From NCBI GenBank assembly GCA_036504215.1, contig DASXVO010000086.1, forward strand, positions 101,641 to 165,640: a DNA stretch of 64,000 nucleotides, read 5' to 3'. Shown one piece after another: positions 8,504-16,472 of the stretch; the stretch's first letter is position 1; each line of letters starts with the position of its first letter. The position numbers and the translations under genes are program-made. Below the pieces are notes generated by a model that did no database searches, had not been told where the DNA came from, and was given only the letters and a program-made list of their open reading frames with translations. The stretch comes from Vicinamibacterales bacterium (GTDB lineage: Bacteria > Acidobacteriota > Vicinamibacteria > Vicinamibacterales > Fen-181).

Positions 8504-8647
8504 CCGGTGCCCCGCACGCCGCCGGTCGCTCGACCGAGTCGCCGGCATTCGATCTCCCATTGGCAGGCCTGAAGGCACCCGCGGCATCTCCCGGCGGGTT
8601 GCCCGTGCCATCGACCCGACGCCGTTACGCGCGGTGGTGACCGGCCG

Positions 8648-8896
8648 CTACTCCGCGATTTCGCGTTGGGGCAGCTCGATGTAACTGCCTCCGAAGTACG
8701 TGTAGATGCAGCGACCCGAATCGACCAGCTGGCGGATCGCCTCCTTGCACGTCTCCTTGCTGCAGCGATCGGCGCCGAACTGCTCGATCACCGCCTTCGT
8801 CACGTCAGTCGGCTTCAGCTTGCGGACGCCGGCTGCGTCACTGATCATCCGGAACATCGCGTCGGCCACTTGCTCGACGGTCACTGGAGTGGACAC
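8648..8896 (-). CDS. dsrD: DsrD: winged-helix allosteric activator of DsrAB
   Basis: An 82-residue protein with a winged-helix layout: VEQVADAMFRMI, then KLKPTDVTKAVIEQF, KETCKEAIRQLVDSGRC and the wing IYTYFGGSYIEL. This corresponds to the DsrD hallmark 'EGKLEYWSSGSTTMY'. In established work DsrD stimulates sulfite reduction by DsrAB, and its gene is used as a marker of the reductive pathway. It is slightly longer than typical (~78). It starts with GTG at 8896, three bases after the dsrB stop, with AAGGA seven bases upstream. The dsrABD order is the one seen in sulfate and sulfite reducers. Confidence 0.88.
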   Translation of the reverse strand: MSTPVTVEQVADAMFRMISDAAGVRKLKPTDVTKAVIEQFGADRCSKETCKEAIRQLVDSGRCIYTYFGGSYIELPQREIAE

Positions 8897-8899
8897 GGT

Positions 8900-9964
8900 T
8901 CATCCTTTCAGGTGCACCGAGCGCTTGAATGTCGTCTCCGCGTGACGGAAGTCGTCGATGTGCTGCTTGGTGAACTCGATGCCCGTCATGCGGAAGAATC
9001 GAGGCCATCCAATGCGCTCGATCCACTCGCCCATCCGCTCGTAGTGGCGCGCATTCGCCGCCCACACGTCCACCAGCCTGGTCACCGCCTCCACGACCTC
9101 CGGCCAGCGGGGGGGATTGTTCGGGAGGAACGGGATGGCGAGCTTGGAAAAGGCCGGTTCGGAACGTGCGTTGCTCACCTTCCCGCCGACCCAGATGGAG
9201 ACGCCGTCGTTCAGCGCGTCGTTGAGCGGCATCGCCGGACAGACGGTGAAGCAGTTGCCGCAGAACATGCAGAGTTCCTCGGCCACTTCGACGCTGTCGT
9301 GACCGTCCTTTCGGGTCGGCCTGATGGCCGCCGTCGGGCAGGAAGCGACCACGGTGGGCAGCTCGCACACCTTCGGCAGCCGCTCCTGGTTGATCTTCGG
9401 CGGCCGCCGATGGATGCCGAGGATGGCGATATCCGAGCAGTGCACCGCGCCGCACATGTTCACGCAGCACGCCAGCGCCACGCGCAGCTTGCCCGGCAGC
9501 GCCATCGTCGTGAAGTGGCCGACCAGTTCGTCCATCAACGCCTTCACGATACCCGACGCATCGGTAGCCGCCGAGTGACAGTGGATCCAGCCCTGCGTGT
9601 GCACGATGTTCGAGATCGAGTGACCCGTTCCGCCGACCGGAAACCCCCTCGCGGCGAGGTCCGCGACGAGTGGCTCGATCTTCGCGGGATCGGTCAACAG
9701 GAACTCGATGTTGTGGCGGCTGGTGAACCGGAGATACCCGTCGCAGTACGTGTCGGCCAGGTCGCAGATCTCGCGAATCGTCTGCACACTCAGCAGCCGC
9801 GGCGATCCGGCGCGGACGGTGTAGAGCCGATCGCCCGATTCGGCGACGTGCACCAGGACTCCGGGCCGGGGGATCTCGTGGTACCGCCATTTCCCGTAGT
9901 TCGCCTGGATGACGGGCGGCAGGAACTGACCGTAGTGGGGCGGGCCGATGTCGGTCTTGCGCAT
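8900..9964 (-). CDS. dsrB: DsrB: dissimilatory sulfite reductase beta subunit
   Basis: A 354-residue catalytic subunit of the cytoplasmic alpha2-beta2 sulfite reductase. The functional sirohaem/[4Fe-4S] site is marked by Cys129 ([10 protein letters not shown]) and [16 protein letters not shown] (165-180). A ferredoxin domain follows, with Cys200 and Cys209 and the second-cluster motif [11 protein letters not shown] (232-242). The N-terminus ([26 protein letters not shown]) is the standard DsrB start. All expected cofactor cysteines are present, so it should be active. It lies 29 bases after dsrA and three before dsrD. A phylogeny of this protein would tell the reductive from the oxidative type. 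Confidence 0.97.
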   Translation of the reverse strand: MRKTDIGPPHYGQFLPPVIQANYGKWRYHEIPRPGVLVHVAESGDRLYTVRAGSPRLLSVQTIREICDLADTYCDGYLRFTSRHNIEFLLTDPAKIEPLVADLAARGFPVGGTGHSISNIVHTQGWIHCHSAATDASGIVKALMDELVGHFTTMALPGKLRVALACCVNMCGAVHCSDIAILGIHRRPPKINQERLPKVCELPTVVASCPTAAIRPTRKDGHDSVEVAEELCMFCGNCFTVCPAMPLNDALNDGVSIWVGGKVSNARSEPAFSKLAIPFLPNNPPRWPEVVEAVTRLVDVWAANARHYERMGEWIERIGWPRFFRMTGIEFTKQHIDDFRHAETTFKRSVHLKG

Positions 9965-9993
9965 ATGAATGACTCTCGACTGTCGAATGTCGG

Positions 9994-11184
9994 TTACTTG
10001 GGTTCTTCCTCGAAGTACTCCTCGTAGAACACGTACGGGTTCTCGCGAGGATGCTTCACCATTTCGGGCCGCGGCTCGAGGCCAATCGCCTCGAGGAAAC
10101 TCCCCAAGCCGACCCGCTGGATGAACTCGCCGACGCGTTCGCGGTTCTTACCTTCGTCGGCCCAGAGTTCGAGGATCTTGCCGATGAGTTCCTTCAACTC
10201 GGTGTAGGGCGGCTCGATCTTCATGAACGGCACGAGCACGGACGACAGCATGGCGCCCGACACAATCGGCGCCTTGCCTCCGATCAGCAGGCAGGCGCCC
10301 CGCTCCCGGCCGGGTCGTAGCGCCTTCGGCAGAACGTTGATGCAGTGCATGCACCGCGCGCACGCGGCGTTGTCGATCGTCAGCGTCTTGTCGTCCCAGG
10401 TCAGGCACCTCGACGGGCACAGGTCGCACACGTCGCGGCGGACATCCACCCCGGCCCGGACGTAGTCGGCGAGCGCCGCTTCGTCCACCTCGATCGCATC
10501 GCGCCACGTGCCGATGACGCTCAGGTCGGCGCGCGCGATGGCCGCCACGCAATCGTTCGGACACCCCGACGCCTTGATCTTGAACTTGTAGGGCAGCGAG
10601 GGACGGTGGATCTCGTCCTGGAAGTGCCTGGTCAGATCGTAGGTCAGCGCCAGCGTGTCGAAGCACGCCCACTCGCATCGGGCCGGTCCGACACAGCAGC
10701 TCGGCGTTCGGATGACGGATCCCGACCCGCCGAGGTCGAACCCGTTCTCGGTCAACTCTTCGAACGCCGGCTCGAGCTCTTCGGTCTTCGTGCCGAGCAG
10801 GATGACGTCGCCGGTCGCACCGTGCAGGTTGGTGAGTCCCGAACCGTGCCTCTCCCAGATGTCGCAGATCTTCCTGAGCGCGTCGGTCTTGTAGAACCAG
10901 CCAGCCGGGTGATTGACGCGCATCGTGTGGAACTGCGCGACGTCCGGGAACTGCTCGGGTACATCCGAGTAGCGCCCTATGACGCCGGCGCCGTAGCCTC
11001 TCACGCCAACGACCCCGCCGTGCTTCCAGTGGCCCACGCGGTCTTCGTATGACAACTCGACGACGCCGAGCAGACCTTCAGCCATGGGGCTGGTTTCCGC
11101 GGCGCGCTTCATCTCGCGAACGAAACTGGGCCACGGACCGGTCTCGAGCTCGTCGAGCTTCGGAGTGGGTTTCTTGTCGGACAT
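9994..11184 (-). CDS. dsrA: DsrA: dissimilatory sulfite reductase alpha subunit
   Basis: A 396-residue partner of DsrB. The structural sirohaem/cluster motif is [12 protein letters not shown] (163-174), with Cys164-x5-Cys170. The second half-site is [13 protein letters not shown] (Cys208, Cys212). A ferredoxin insert carries CDLCPSRC (253-260) and CARCMHC (275-281). The N-terminus ([18 protein letters not shown]) and the C-terminal [16 protein letters not shown] are typical for DsrA. ATG 11184 has GAGGAA about eight bases upstream; the longer open frame is an antisense-like extension of the previous gene's 3' end. It starts 17 bases after the dsrL-like stop, so translation of these genes is probably linked. 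Confidence 0.97.
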   Translation of the reverse strand: MSDKKPTPKLDELETGPWPSFVREMKRAAETSPMAEGLLGVVELSYEDRVGHWKHGGVVGVRGYGAGVIGRYSDVPEQFPDVAQFHTMRVNHPAGWFYKTDALRKICDIWERHGSGLTNLHGATGDVILLGTKTEELEPAFEELTENGFDLGGSGSVIRTPSCCVGPARCEWACFDTLALTYDLTRHFQDEIHRPSLPYKFKIKASGCPNDCVAAIARADLSVIGTWRDAIEVDEAALADYVRAGVDVRRDVCDLCPSRCLTWDDKTLTIDNAACARCMHCINVLPKALRPGRERGACLLIGGKAPIVSGAMLSSVLVPFMKIEPPYTELKELIGKILELWADEGKNRERVGEFIQRVGLGSFLEAIGLEPRPEMVKHPRENPYVFYEEYFEEEPK

Positions 11185-11201
11185 GTTCGGTTCCTCGTTC
11201 T

Positions 11202-12257
11202 CTATCTCATCTCGATGAATCCCGTCGGGCACTGTTCCGCACACTTGCTGCAGCCCCGGCAGAACTCGAGCCTGAAGCGATACGGCTGCCCCTTCTCGAC
11301 CGGCTTGATGACCGCCTGATCGGGGCAGTACTTCCAGCAGTTGTCGCACTCGGCGCACGCGCCGCAACTCAGGCATCGCCTGGCTTCGGCCACGGCCTGT
11401 TCAGGCGAGAGTGCTCCCTCACCACGCGGTTGGCGCGCGTTGTGCTCGAACTGGATCTGCGCCGTCGTGGACGGCGGCCGCGGCGGCGGCGGTTCGACGG
11501 CCACGCCCCTGATGTCGGCGTCGAGCAACTCGGCCGCGCGCCGCCCGAAGTGGATTGCCGCGGGGATGCCCGCAGGTGAGGTCTTGTGGCCGTCCTCGTA
11601 GATCCTGGTCGCAATGACCCGACCATCCTCGGGCCGGGAACCGTGCCCGACAAATGTCACGCCCAGCGCGAGGATGCGGCCGATCTCCGCGTCGAGCACG
11701 TGGCGCGGCAGGCACGCCGCATCCGGCCCGTACCGAAGCTCGCCACCCGGTTCCTCGTGCGGATCCACCATCCTGACGGCGTAGCCACGACGCGCCAGCT
11801 GGTAGGCGGCCGACAATCCGCCCGCGCCGGCGCCAACCACCGTCACAGGTTCGGGCCGGGGTTCGCCGACGCAGCGGGACAGCGACCAGCCTCTCGACAC
11901 GGCCGTCTCGCCAATCGCCCGCTCGACGCCGTTCACGGCCACGGCGCCGTCGTATCCGTCGCGATGGCACCGGCTCTCGCAGTGATGCGGGCAGAGATAC
12001 CCGCAGACCGCAGGCAGCGGGTTGCGTTCGGCAATGACGAGGAAGGCCTCGTGAAGCGCCTCGTCCACACTCAGCCCGCGGCCTTCCGACCGGGCGAGCA
12101 CGGCGAGAAAACCCCGCACGTCGGTGTCGTTGGGGCACGCGTGCTCGCAGGGCGGCTGCCTGGCGACCAACTGCGGGCGCAACGACGTGCCCTCGCGAGC
12201 CGCCGCCCCAAGGCCGCTTCGCGCGCCGAGCTTCCTGACCTTCTTCACGATCGGCAT
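11202..12257 (-). CDS. DsrL-like iron-sulfur flavoprotein lacking the NAD(P)H-binding domain
   Basis: A 351-residue member of the GltD/DsrL family, which normally passes electrons from NAD(P)H through FAD to DsrAB; DsrL is about 650 residues. The N-terminal Fe-S domain is present (Cys37, 41, 85, 89, 93, 97), as is the FAD-binding [20 protein letters not shown] (141-160) with GGELRYG and [13 protein letters not shown]. After residue ~203 (GVTFVG) the chain jumps to [16 protein letters not shown] and [13 protein letters not shown], the family's end. About 200 residues holding the second Rossmann fold are absent, with no frame break. The C-terminal clusters remain (Cys295-311 and Cys333-343). 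It is first of the dsr structural genes, 17 bases before dsrA. It may take electrons from ferredoxin or another donor rather than NAD(P)H; this is inference. Confidence 0.75.
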   Translation of the reverse strand: MPIVKKVRKLGARSGLGAAAREGTSLRPQLVARQPPCEHACPNDTDVRGFLAVLARSEGRGLSVDEALHEAFLVIAERNPLPAVCGYLCPHHCESRCHRDGYDGAVAVNGVERAIGETAVSRGWSLSRCVGEPRPEPVTVVGAGAGGLSAAYQLARRGYAVRMVDPHEEPGGELRYGPDAACLPRHVLDAEIGRILALGVTFVGHGSRPEDGRVIATRIYEDGHKTSPAGIPAAIHFGRRAAELLDADIRGVAVEPPPPRPPSTTAQIQFEHNARQPRGEGALSPEQAVAEARRCLSCGACAECDNCWKYCPDQAVIKPVEKGQPYRFRLEFCRGCSKCAEQCPTGFIEMR

Positions 12258-12264
12258 GACGACC

Positions 12265-13152
12265 CTACTTGCCCCACTGCCCGTCCTTGACGCGGTCGAT
12301 CGGCCCCGCTCCGCGCGGCGACGGCCGCGTGGCCTGCCGGGTCTTGAGACTGAACCGGTCTCCCGACGTCAGGAAGTAGAACTTGCCGGCGGGCGGGATC
12401 TGGCGCTGCCGGTCGTAGATGGCCACGTACGATCGGCCCAGCACCTGGAACTCGTCGCCCTGGACGACAATCGCGGTGTCCTCGTCGAGGCCTATGCCGA
12501 GCAGGTCCGGACGCGCCTCGATGAGGGCGACCAGATCGAACTGCCGGTTGCGCTTCAGCAGGTGCTGATCAATCGCCACCTTCTTCACGAACGCGAGCCC
12601 CTGCTGGTGGTCGCCCATCATGATCTCGGCGCCCTTGGTGTCGCCGCGCGCGAGGAAGTCGCCCTGAATCGTGGCGCCAGCCGAGGACCCGCCGATCACG
12701 CCACCCCGATCGAGCAGCGCGAACAGTTCCTTGTGCGTCAGCGTGTCGAGGTACGCGTCGGCCAGACGCCACTGCCGGCCGCCCTCGAAGAACACGCCGC
12801 GCGCCTGGCGGATCGGCTCGACGAACGCCGGCGAGTCGGCCACCATCCGGTCGCGCGTGTGCAGCACGGTCAACTTCGTCGCCCCTGCGTCCCGGAAGGC
12901 CTTCAGGCCCGGAAACGTCTGGTCGTACTTGTCGGCCTCGCCGGCCGTCGGGATCACGACGATGGGCTGATCGGGACCGCCGGCAAGCTCGAGGAACCGC
13001 TTCAGAATGGCCGGGTCCTTCATCGCGCCGCCGACGATGACCAGCGAACCCTTCGAGGGGCCGAAGTCGGCGCCCCGAACCGTTGGCACACCAGCCAGCA
13101 GCAGCACCGTGAACGCCGCCAGCACACTCACCGCTCTCACGCCCTTGTTCAT
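12265..13152 (-). CDS. Secreted cyanophycinase-like serine peptidase (family S51)
   Basis: A 295-residue protein with a Sec signal (VSVLAAFTVLLLAGVPTVRG, cleavage near 27) and an S51/cyanophycinase fold. GSLVIVGGAM opens the Rossmann-like core, FFEGGRQWRLADAYL (121-135) matches the GGxQ region, and GGSSAGATIQGD (154-165) holds the nucleophile Ser157. Family members hydrolyse beta-Asp-Arg or other Asp-X peptides; the substrate here is unknown. It sits between the regulator (ATGA overlap) and the dsrL-like gene (7-base gap), so it appears to be co-transcribed with the dsr genes although no link to sulfur metabolism is known. Confidence 0.85.
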   Translation of the reverse strand: MNKGVRAVSVLAAFTVLLLAGVPTVRGADFGPSKGSLVIVGGAMKDPAILKRFLELAGGPDQPIVVIPTAGEADKYDQTFPGLKAFRDAGATKLTVLHTRDRMVADSPAFVEPIRQARGVFFEGGRQWRLADAYLDTLTHKELFALLDRGGVIGGSSAGATIQGDFLARGDTKGAEIMMGDHQQGLAFVKKVAIDQHLLKRNRQFDLVALIEARPDLLGIGLDEDTAIVVQGDEFQVLGRSYVAIYDRQRQIPPAGKFYFLTSGDRFSLKTRQATRPSPRGAGPIDRVKDGQWGK

Positions 13153-14060
13153 GGTTCCGCCTTCATCCTTCCGCCTTCATCCTTGACCCTTCCGCCTTCA
13201 CCCTTGCCCCTGGCAACCGTCATCCTGGTTCTGGAGCACACCCACACGAGCACGGCTGTGTCAGTGGGCGAGGGATTCACCCAGCGGTGCCCGCGGGTGC
13301 TCTCGAACCAGCAACTGTCCCCGGCGCGCAGGTCCAGGTGCTCGTGCTCGCCCAGCCACATCTCAATCGAACCTGCCAGCACGTAGAGTAGTTCCTCGCC
13401 GTCGTGCACATACGGGCCGGCGCTGCCCGAACCCGGTGCCGCGCGAAACAACATCGACTCGAGCTGGCTCGACGTGGGCGACAGCAGTTCCATGTCCACA
13501 CCGGGGTGCGCCTGGAGCACCTGTCGATCGCCAGCCGACAACCGGTGGCTGGACTGGCCCGGCAGATCGAACAGTTCCAGCACCGACGTGTTGTAGACCG
13601 TGGCGAGGCGTTGAATCGTCGCAACCGACGCGGTGGCCTGCGACCGTTCCACGGCACTGAGAAATCCCGCCGAGATCCCGGCGCCGCGGGCCGCGGCGGC
13701 AATCCGCAACCCTCGCTGCCGGCGCAGGCCGCGCAAGGTACGTCCCAGCGTCGCCAACGCGTAGCTGGCCGGATTGGACGGCTCGTCACGCGTCCCGAGC
13801 GCTTCCTTGATGGCCGGCACGTTGAGTTGACGCACGTCGCGCAGGTGCTTGATCCGCTTGAGCACCGACAGGGAATCCTGCGTGTAGAGGCGGTAGCCGC
13901 CGCGGTTCCGGACGGTGGTCACCAGACCGGCGCGCTCCCAGAGGCGCAACGTGGACGGGCTGACGCCCACAATCCTGGCGGCCCGACCGACGGTCAGCGG
14001 CGAGCGGCGGGGATGGTGGGGGTCGATCCGGGCGGTCCGTTCGTAGGGCGCAACTGGCAC
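13149..14060 (-). CDS. Three-domain regulator: MerR-type HTH, XRE-type HTH and cupin sensor
   Basis: A 303-residue regulator from GTG 14060. Residues 21-88 are a MerR DNA-binding domain (LTVGRAARIVGVSPSTLRLWERAGLV, then GGYRLYTQDSL). Residues 104-165 are an XRE/Cro-type HTH (GISAGFLSAVERSQATASVATIQRLA). Residues ~205-275 are a cupin (GPYVHDGEELLYVLAG, WFESTRGHRWVN). The last 20 residues are repeat-encoded and probably unstructured. It overlaps the S51 gene (ATGA) and is the first gene of the unit that runs into the dsr genes, so it may control that operon and itself; this is inference. A TTG at 14090 could add ten residues but lies inside the dyad at 14070-14094. The cupin ligand is unknown. 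Confidence 0.82.
   Translation of the reverse strand: MPVAPYERTARIDPHHPRRSPLTVGRAARIVGVSPSTLRLWERAGLVTTVRNRGGYRLYTQDSLSVLKRIKHLRDVRQLNVPAIKEALGTRDEPSNPASYALATLGRTLRGLRRQRGLRIAAAARGAGISAGFLSAVERSQATASVATIQRLATVYNTSVLELFDLPGQSSHRLSAGDRQVLQAHPGVDMELLSPTSSQLESMLFRAAPGSGSAGPYVHDGEELLYVLAGSIEMWLGEHEHLDLRAGDSCWFESTRGHRWVNPSPTDTAVLVWVCSRTRMTVARGKGEGGRVKDEGGRMKAEP
13155..13210. repeat. Eight-unit heptanucleotide array at the 3' end of the regulator gene
   Basis: Eight exact-length heptamers on the + strand: TTCCGCC, TTCATCC, TTCCGCC, TTCATCC, TTGACCC, TTCCGCC, TTCACCC, TTGCCCC. They encode the Gly/Lys/Glu-rich C-terminal tail of the regulator and end three bases before the S51 gene's ATG. Two units are perfect duplicates of two others, so expansion by slippage is likely. 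Confidence 0.85.
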
Positions 14061-14069
14061 GGCGGCCCG

Positions 14070-14094
14070 AACCTTACCACAAAAGTGCAAGGTT
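14070..14094. promoter_or_regulatory. Candidate operator: dyad in front of the MerR/XRE/cupin gene
   Basis: A 25-base near-dyad with perfect outer arms AACCTT (14070-14075) and AAGGTT (14089-14094) and inner CCAC/GTGC around AAAA. Its size and placement, 10 bases before the regulator's GTG and in the divergent spacer to the hydrolase at 14169, fit a MerR-family autoregulatory site. No footprint data; function is inferred. Confidence 0.5.
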
Positions 14095-14168
14095 TCACAA
14101 TGTCATCAGTCCACGTGCCTCCGCCGAGATGTAGACTGACACTTCCCACCTCGCCCCCTGGAGGAGCC

Positions 14169-15107
14169 GTGAACAGAACACTGTCCGTTGTCCTCGCGAT
14201 TCCCGCGTGCATCGTCCTCGTCGCCGCCGCCTCCGCGCAGACCGCGGCACCGGCTCGCCCACTCTCCCTCCAGAAGCTGGACGCCTCGATCGCGAGGGTC
14301 ACGGCGAGCGTCAACGCCAGTTGGGGCATCTACGTGAAGTCGCTGGAGACCGGCGAGGAACTGACCATCGACGCCGACAAGCAGATGGACACGATGAGCG
14401 TCATCAAGATTCCGCTCATGGCCGAGGTCTTCCAGCAGATCAAAGACGGGCGGCTCAGCCTGGCGGACAAGTACACGCTGGCCAAAGACGACATGTTGCC
14501 TGGCACCGGCGTGATGCGCAGCCTCGACGCGGGCGACACGTTCACGATCAGGGATCTGCTCACGCTGATGATTATCGTGTCGGACAACACGGCCACCGAC
14601 GTGCTGTACCGACTGGTCGGGGGGCCGGAAGCCGTCAATACGCGGATGCGGGCGCTCGGGCTGAAACAGACCGTGGCGCCGGCCAACGCGCGGACGTGGT
14701 TCGACGCACTCGCCGCCATGCGGAATGCCGAACGGTTCCACCGGGAGGCCAGGCACCCGTACGGCCTCTCGACGCCCCGCGAGATCGGGCAACTGCTCGA
14801 GATGATGGAGCGGGGCACGCTCGTGGACAAGGCGTCGTCCGACCTGATGCTCGAGATGATGCGCGGACAGCTCTACCGGACGCGGATCCCCCGCTACCTG
14901 AGCGGGTACCGGATTCCCCACAAGACTGGCGACTTCCTGCCCTACATCGGCAACGATGTCGGCGTGCTCGAAGCGCCAGGGGCTCCGGGCCAGCGCATCG
15001 TCATCAGCATCTTCACCGCGAACCACTTCGGAGCGGGCGAACGGCTCGAGGAGGCGATCGGCCGGGTGGCCGAACAGGTTGGCGCGTACTTCGCGTACAG
15101 ACAGTAG
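14169..15107 (+). CDS. Class A beta-lactamase-like serine hydrolase, exported
   Basis: A 312-residue protein with a Sec signal (LSVVLAIPACIVLVAAASAQ, cleavage near 24). It carries the penicillin-recognising enzyme triad: SVIK (Ser77-Lys80), SDN (138-140) and HKTG (251-254). An omega-loop glutamate equivalent to Glu166 is not obvious in NARTWFDALAAMRNAERFHR, so beta-lactam hydrolysis cannot be assumed; the family includes many hydrolases of unknown substrate. GTG 14169 is chosen because GGAGGAG-like bases end two to three bases before it (14161-14166) and because the signal peptide then starts correctly. An ATG at 14100 in frame would add 23 unlikely residues. It is divergent from the regulator gene across a ~110-base spacer. 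Confidence 0.85.
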   Translation: MNRTLSVVLAIPACIVLVAAASAQTAAPARPLSLQKLDASIARVTASVNASWGIYVKSLETGEELTIDADKQMDTMSVIKIPLMAEVFQQIKDGRLSLADKYTLAKDDMLPGTGVMRSLDAGDTFTIRDLLTLMIIVSDNTATDVLYRLVGGPEAVNTRMRALGLKQTVAPANARTWFDALAAMRNAERFHREARHPYGLSTPREIGQLLEMMERGTLVDKASSDLMLEMMRGQLYRTRIPRYLSGYRIPHKTGDFLPYIGNDVGVLEAPGAPGQRIVISIFTANHFGAGERLEEAIGRVAEQVGAYFAYRQ

Positions 15108-15185
15108 CCGCGTGCCGACGCCGCCGCGCGGCGCGTCTCGACGCTCCGCGCCTCGGTCACCCGGGGCAGCGAGGGCACCGGGGCC

Positions 15186-16448
15186 TCACATCATCACGAG
15201 CGGCCACAGGCCGCACAACGCGAGAACGACGAGCGCAATCAGACTCTCGACGCCCGTCCGCCGGTCGGCGAACGTGAACGCATAGAGCCCCTTGACGACG
15301 TTGTTGCTCGTCACGGTGATGAGAATGGCGACCGCCGCGACGTACAGCGGCGTGGCGTTGCCGCCAGACTGCGTCATCCCCATGATGAAGGGATCGACAT
15401 CGGTCACGCCCATGATGGCCGCGAGGCCGTATACGCCCGCGTGCCCCAGGTACGCGACGGCCAACTGGGTGGCAATCAGCATGACGACGAAGATCAGCGC
15501 GAACATGAGCGCGGCACCCAGTTCCAGGGGATTCTTCGGCACGTATTCGCGCTTGATGCTGCCGTCGTGCCCGTCGGCCACCCGCGACAGGACGAAGCCG
15601 CCAGCCATGGCGACGGCGGCCAGTACCGCGAACGACGGGCCGAGCAATCGCGCCAGCGCGCCGTTGAACAGCGCGAGCAACGCAATCAGCCGGAGGTACA
15701 TCATGCCCGACGCCATGAGAATGCCGCCCGCGAACAGATGCGCCCGACGCTCGCGCTTCGCCCGTCGCGCCAGCACGACGGTCGTCACCGTCGACGAGTA
15801 GGCACCGCCGAGTATGGCCGCCAGCGTCACGCCGCCCCGGCCCTTGGTGGCTTTCTGCAGGACGTAACTGCCGTACGACACGGCGCTGACGGCCACGACG
15901 ACCAGCCAGATCCTGAACGGGTTGAGCAGGAAGGGCCCGACGGTCTTGTCCGGCAGCACGGGCAGGACGACGGCCGTGAGGAACAGGAACTTCCCGAACG
16001 TGAGGATCTCGCCGGGCGCCGTCCGGAGCGCCAGGTTCTCGAGCGCCGTCTTCAACTCGAGCAGGAGCAGGCTCACCACGGCAATCGTCGTCGCAATCCA
16101 GAAGTGGTCGTAGTAGACCAGCGCCCCGAGCAGGTACGTCGTGAGGCCGGTCATCTCGGACGTCGCGCCGGCAGACGATGCCTGGAGCTTGTGGAGATAC
16201 GACGCAACCAGGAACGCCCCGACAACGGCCAGGCCGACGGCGACCACGATGTACTGCGTGCCGGCCACGAGCGCGGTCGAGTAGCCCACGAGGCCGATCA
16301 GCGGGAACGTGCGCACGCCGCCGAAGAAGTAACGCTCCTTCGCGCCCTTGTGCTCCTCGCGTTCGAGGCCGACCAGGAATGACAGGAAGAGCACGAGCAC
16401 GATCTTGACGCCGTCGGGCGGCAGCGACTGCATGAGGTCGTTCAGCAC
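15186..16448 (-). CDS. MgtC/SapB-DUF4010 family membrane protein
   Basis: A 420-residue, strongly hydrophobic protein with about twelve membrane segments. The N-terminal ~150 residues match MgtC/SapB (VLFLSFLVGLEREEHKGA, FFGGVRTFPLIGLVGY, LTTYLLGALVYYDHFWIA). The C-terminal half matches DUF4010 (GAYSSTVTTVVLARRAKRE, MGVTDVDPFIMGMTQSG). Its physiological role is not established; related proteins have been tied to magnesium limitation or transport. It is convergent with the hydrolase gene, and its stop lies 78 bases from it. It starts 24 bases after the stop of the oxidoreductase gene, so these two minus-strand genes are likely co-transcribed. Confidence 0.85.
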   Translation of the reverse strand: MLNDLMQSLPPDGVKIVLVLFLSFLVGLEREEHKGAKERYFFGGVRTFPLIGLVGYSTALVAGTQYIVVAVGLAVVGAFLVASYLHKLQASSAGATSEMTGLTTYLLGALVYYDHFWIATTIAVVSLLLLELKTALENLALRTAPGEILTFGKFLFLTAVVLPVLPDKTVGPFLLNPFRIWLVVVAVSAVSYGSYVLQKATKGRGGVTLAAILGGAYSSTVTTVVLARRAKRERRAHLFAGGILMASGMMYLRLIALLALFNGALARLLGPSFAVLAAVAMAGGFVLSRVADGHDGSIKREYVPKNPLELGAALMFALIFVVMLIATQLAVAYLGHAGVYGLAAIMGVTDVDPFIMGMTQSGGNATPLYVAAVAILITVTSNNVVKGLYAFTFADRRTGVESLIALVVLALCGLWPLVMM

Positions 16449-16472
16449 GAGGCCTCCTTGGGCCAGCCGATT

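Noticed and set aside
8504..8611. N-terminal extension of the RsbRD_N-like protein to ATG 8611
   Set aside because: The 36 added residues are Arg-rich and precede the point where the sequence starts to look like a folded domain. It is kept only as an alternative start.
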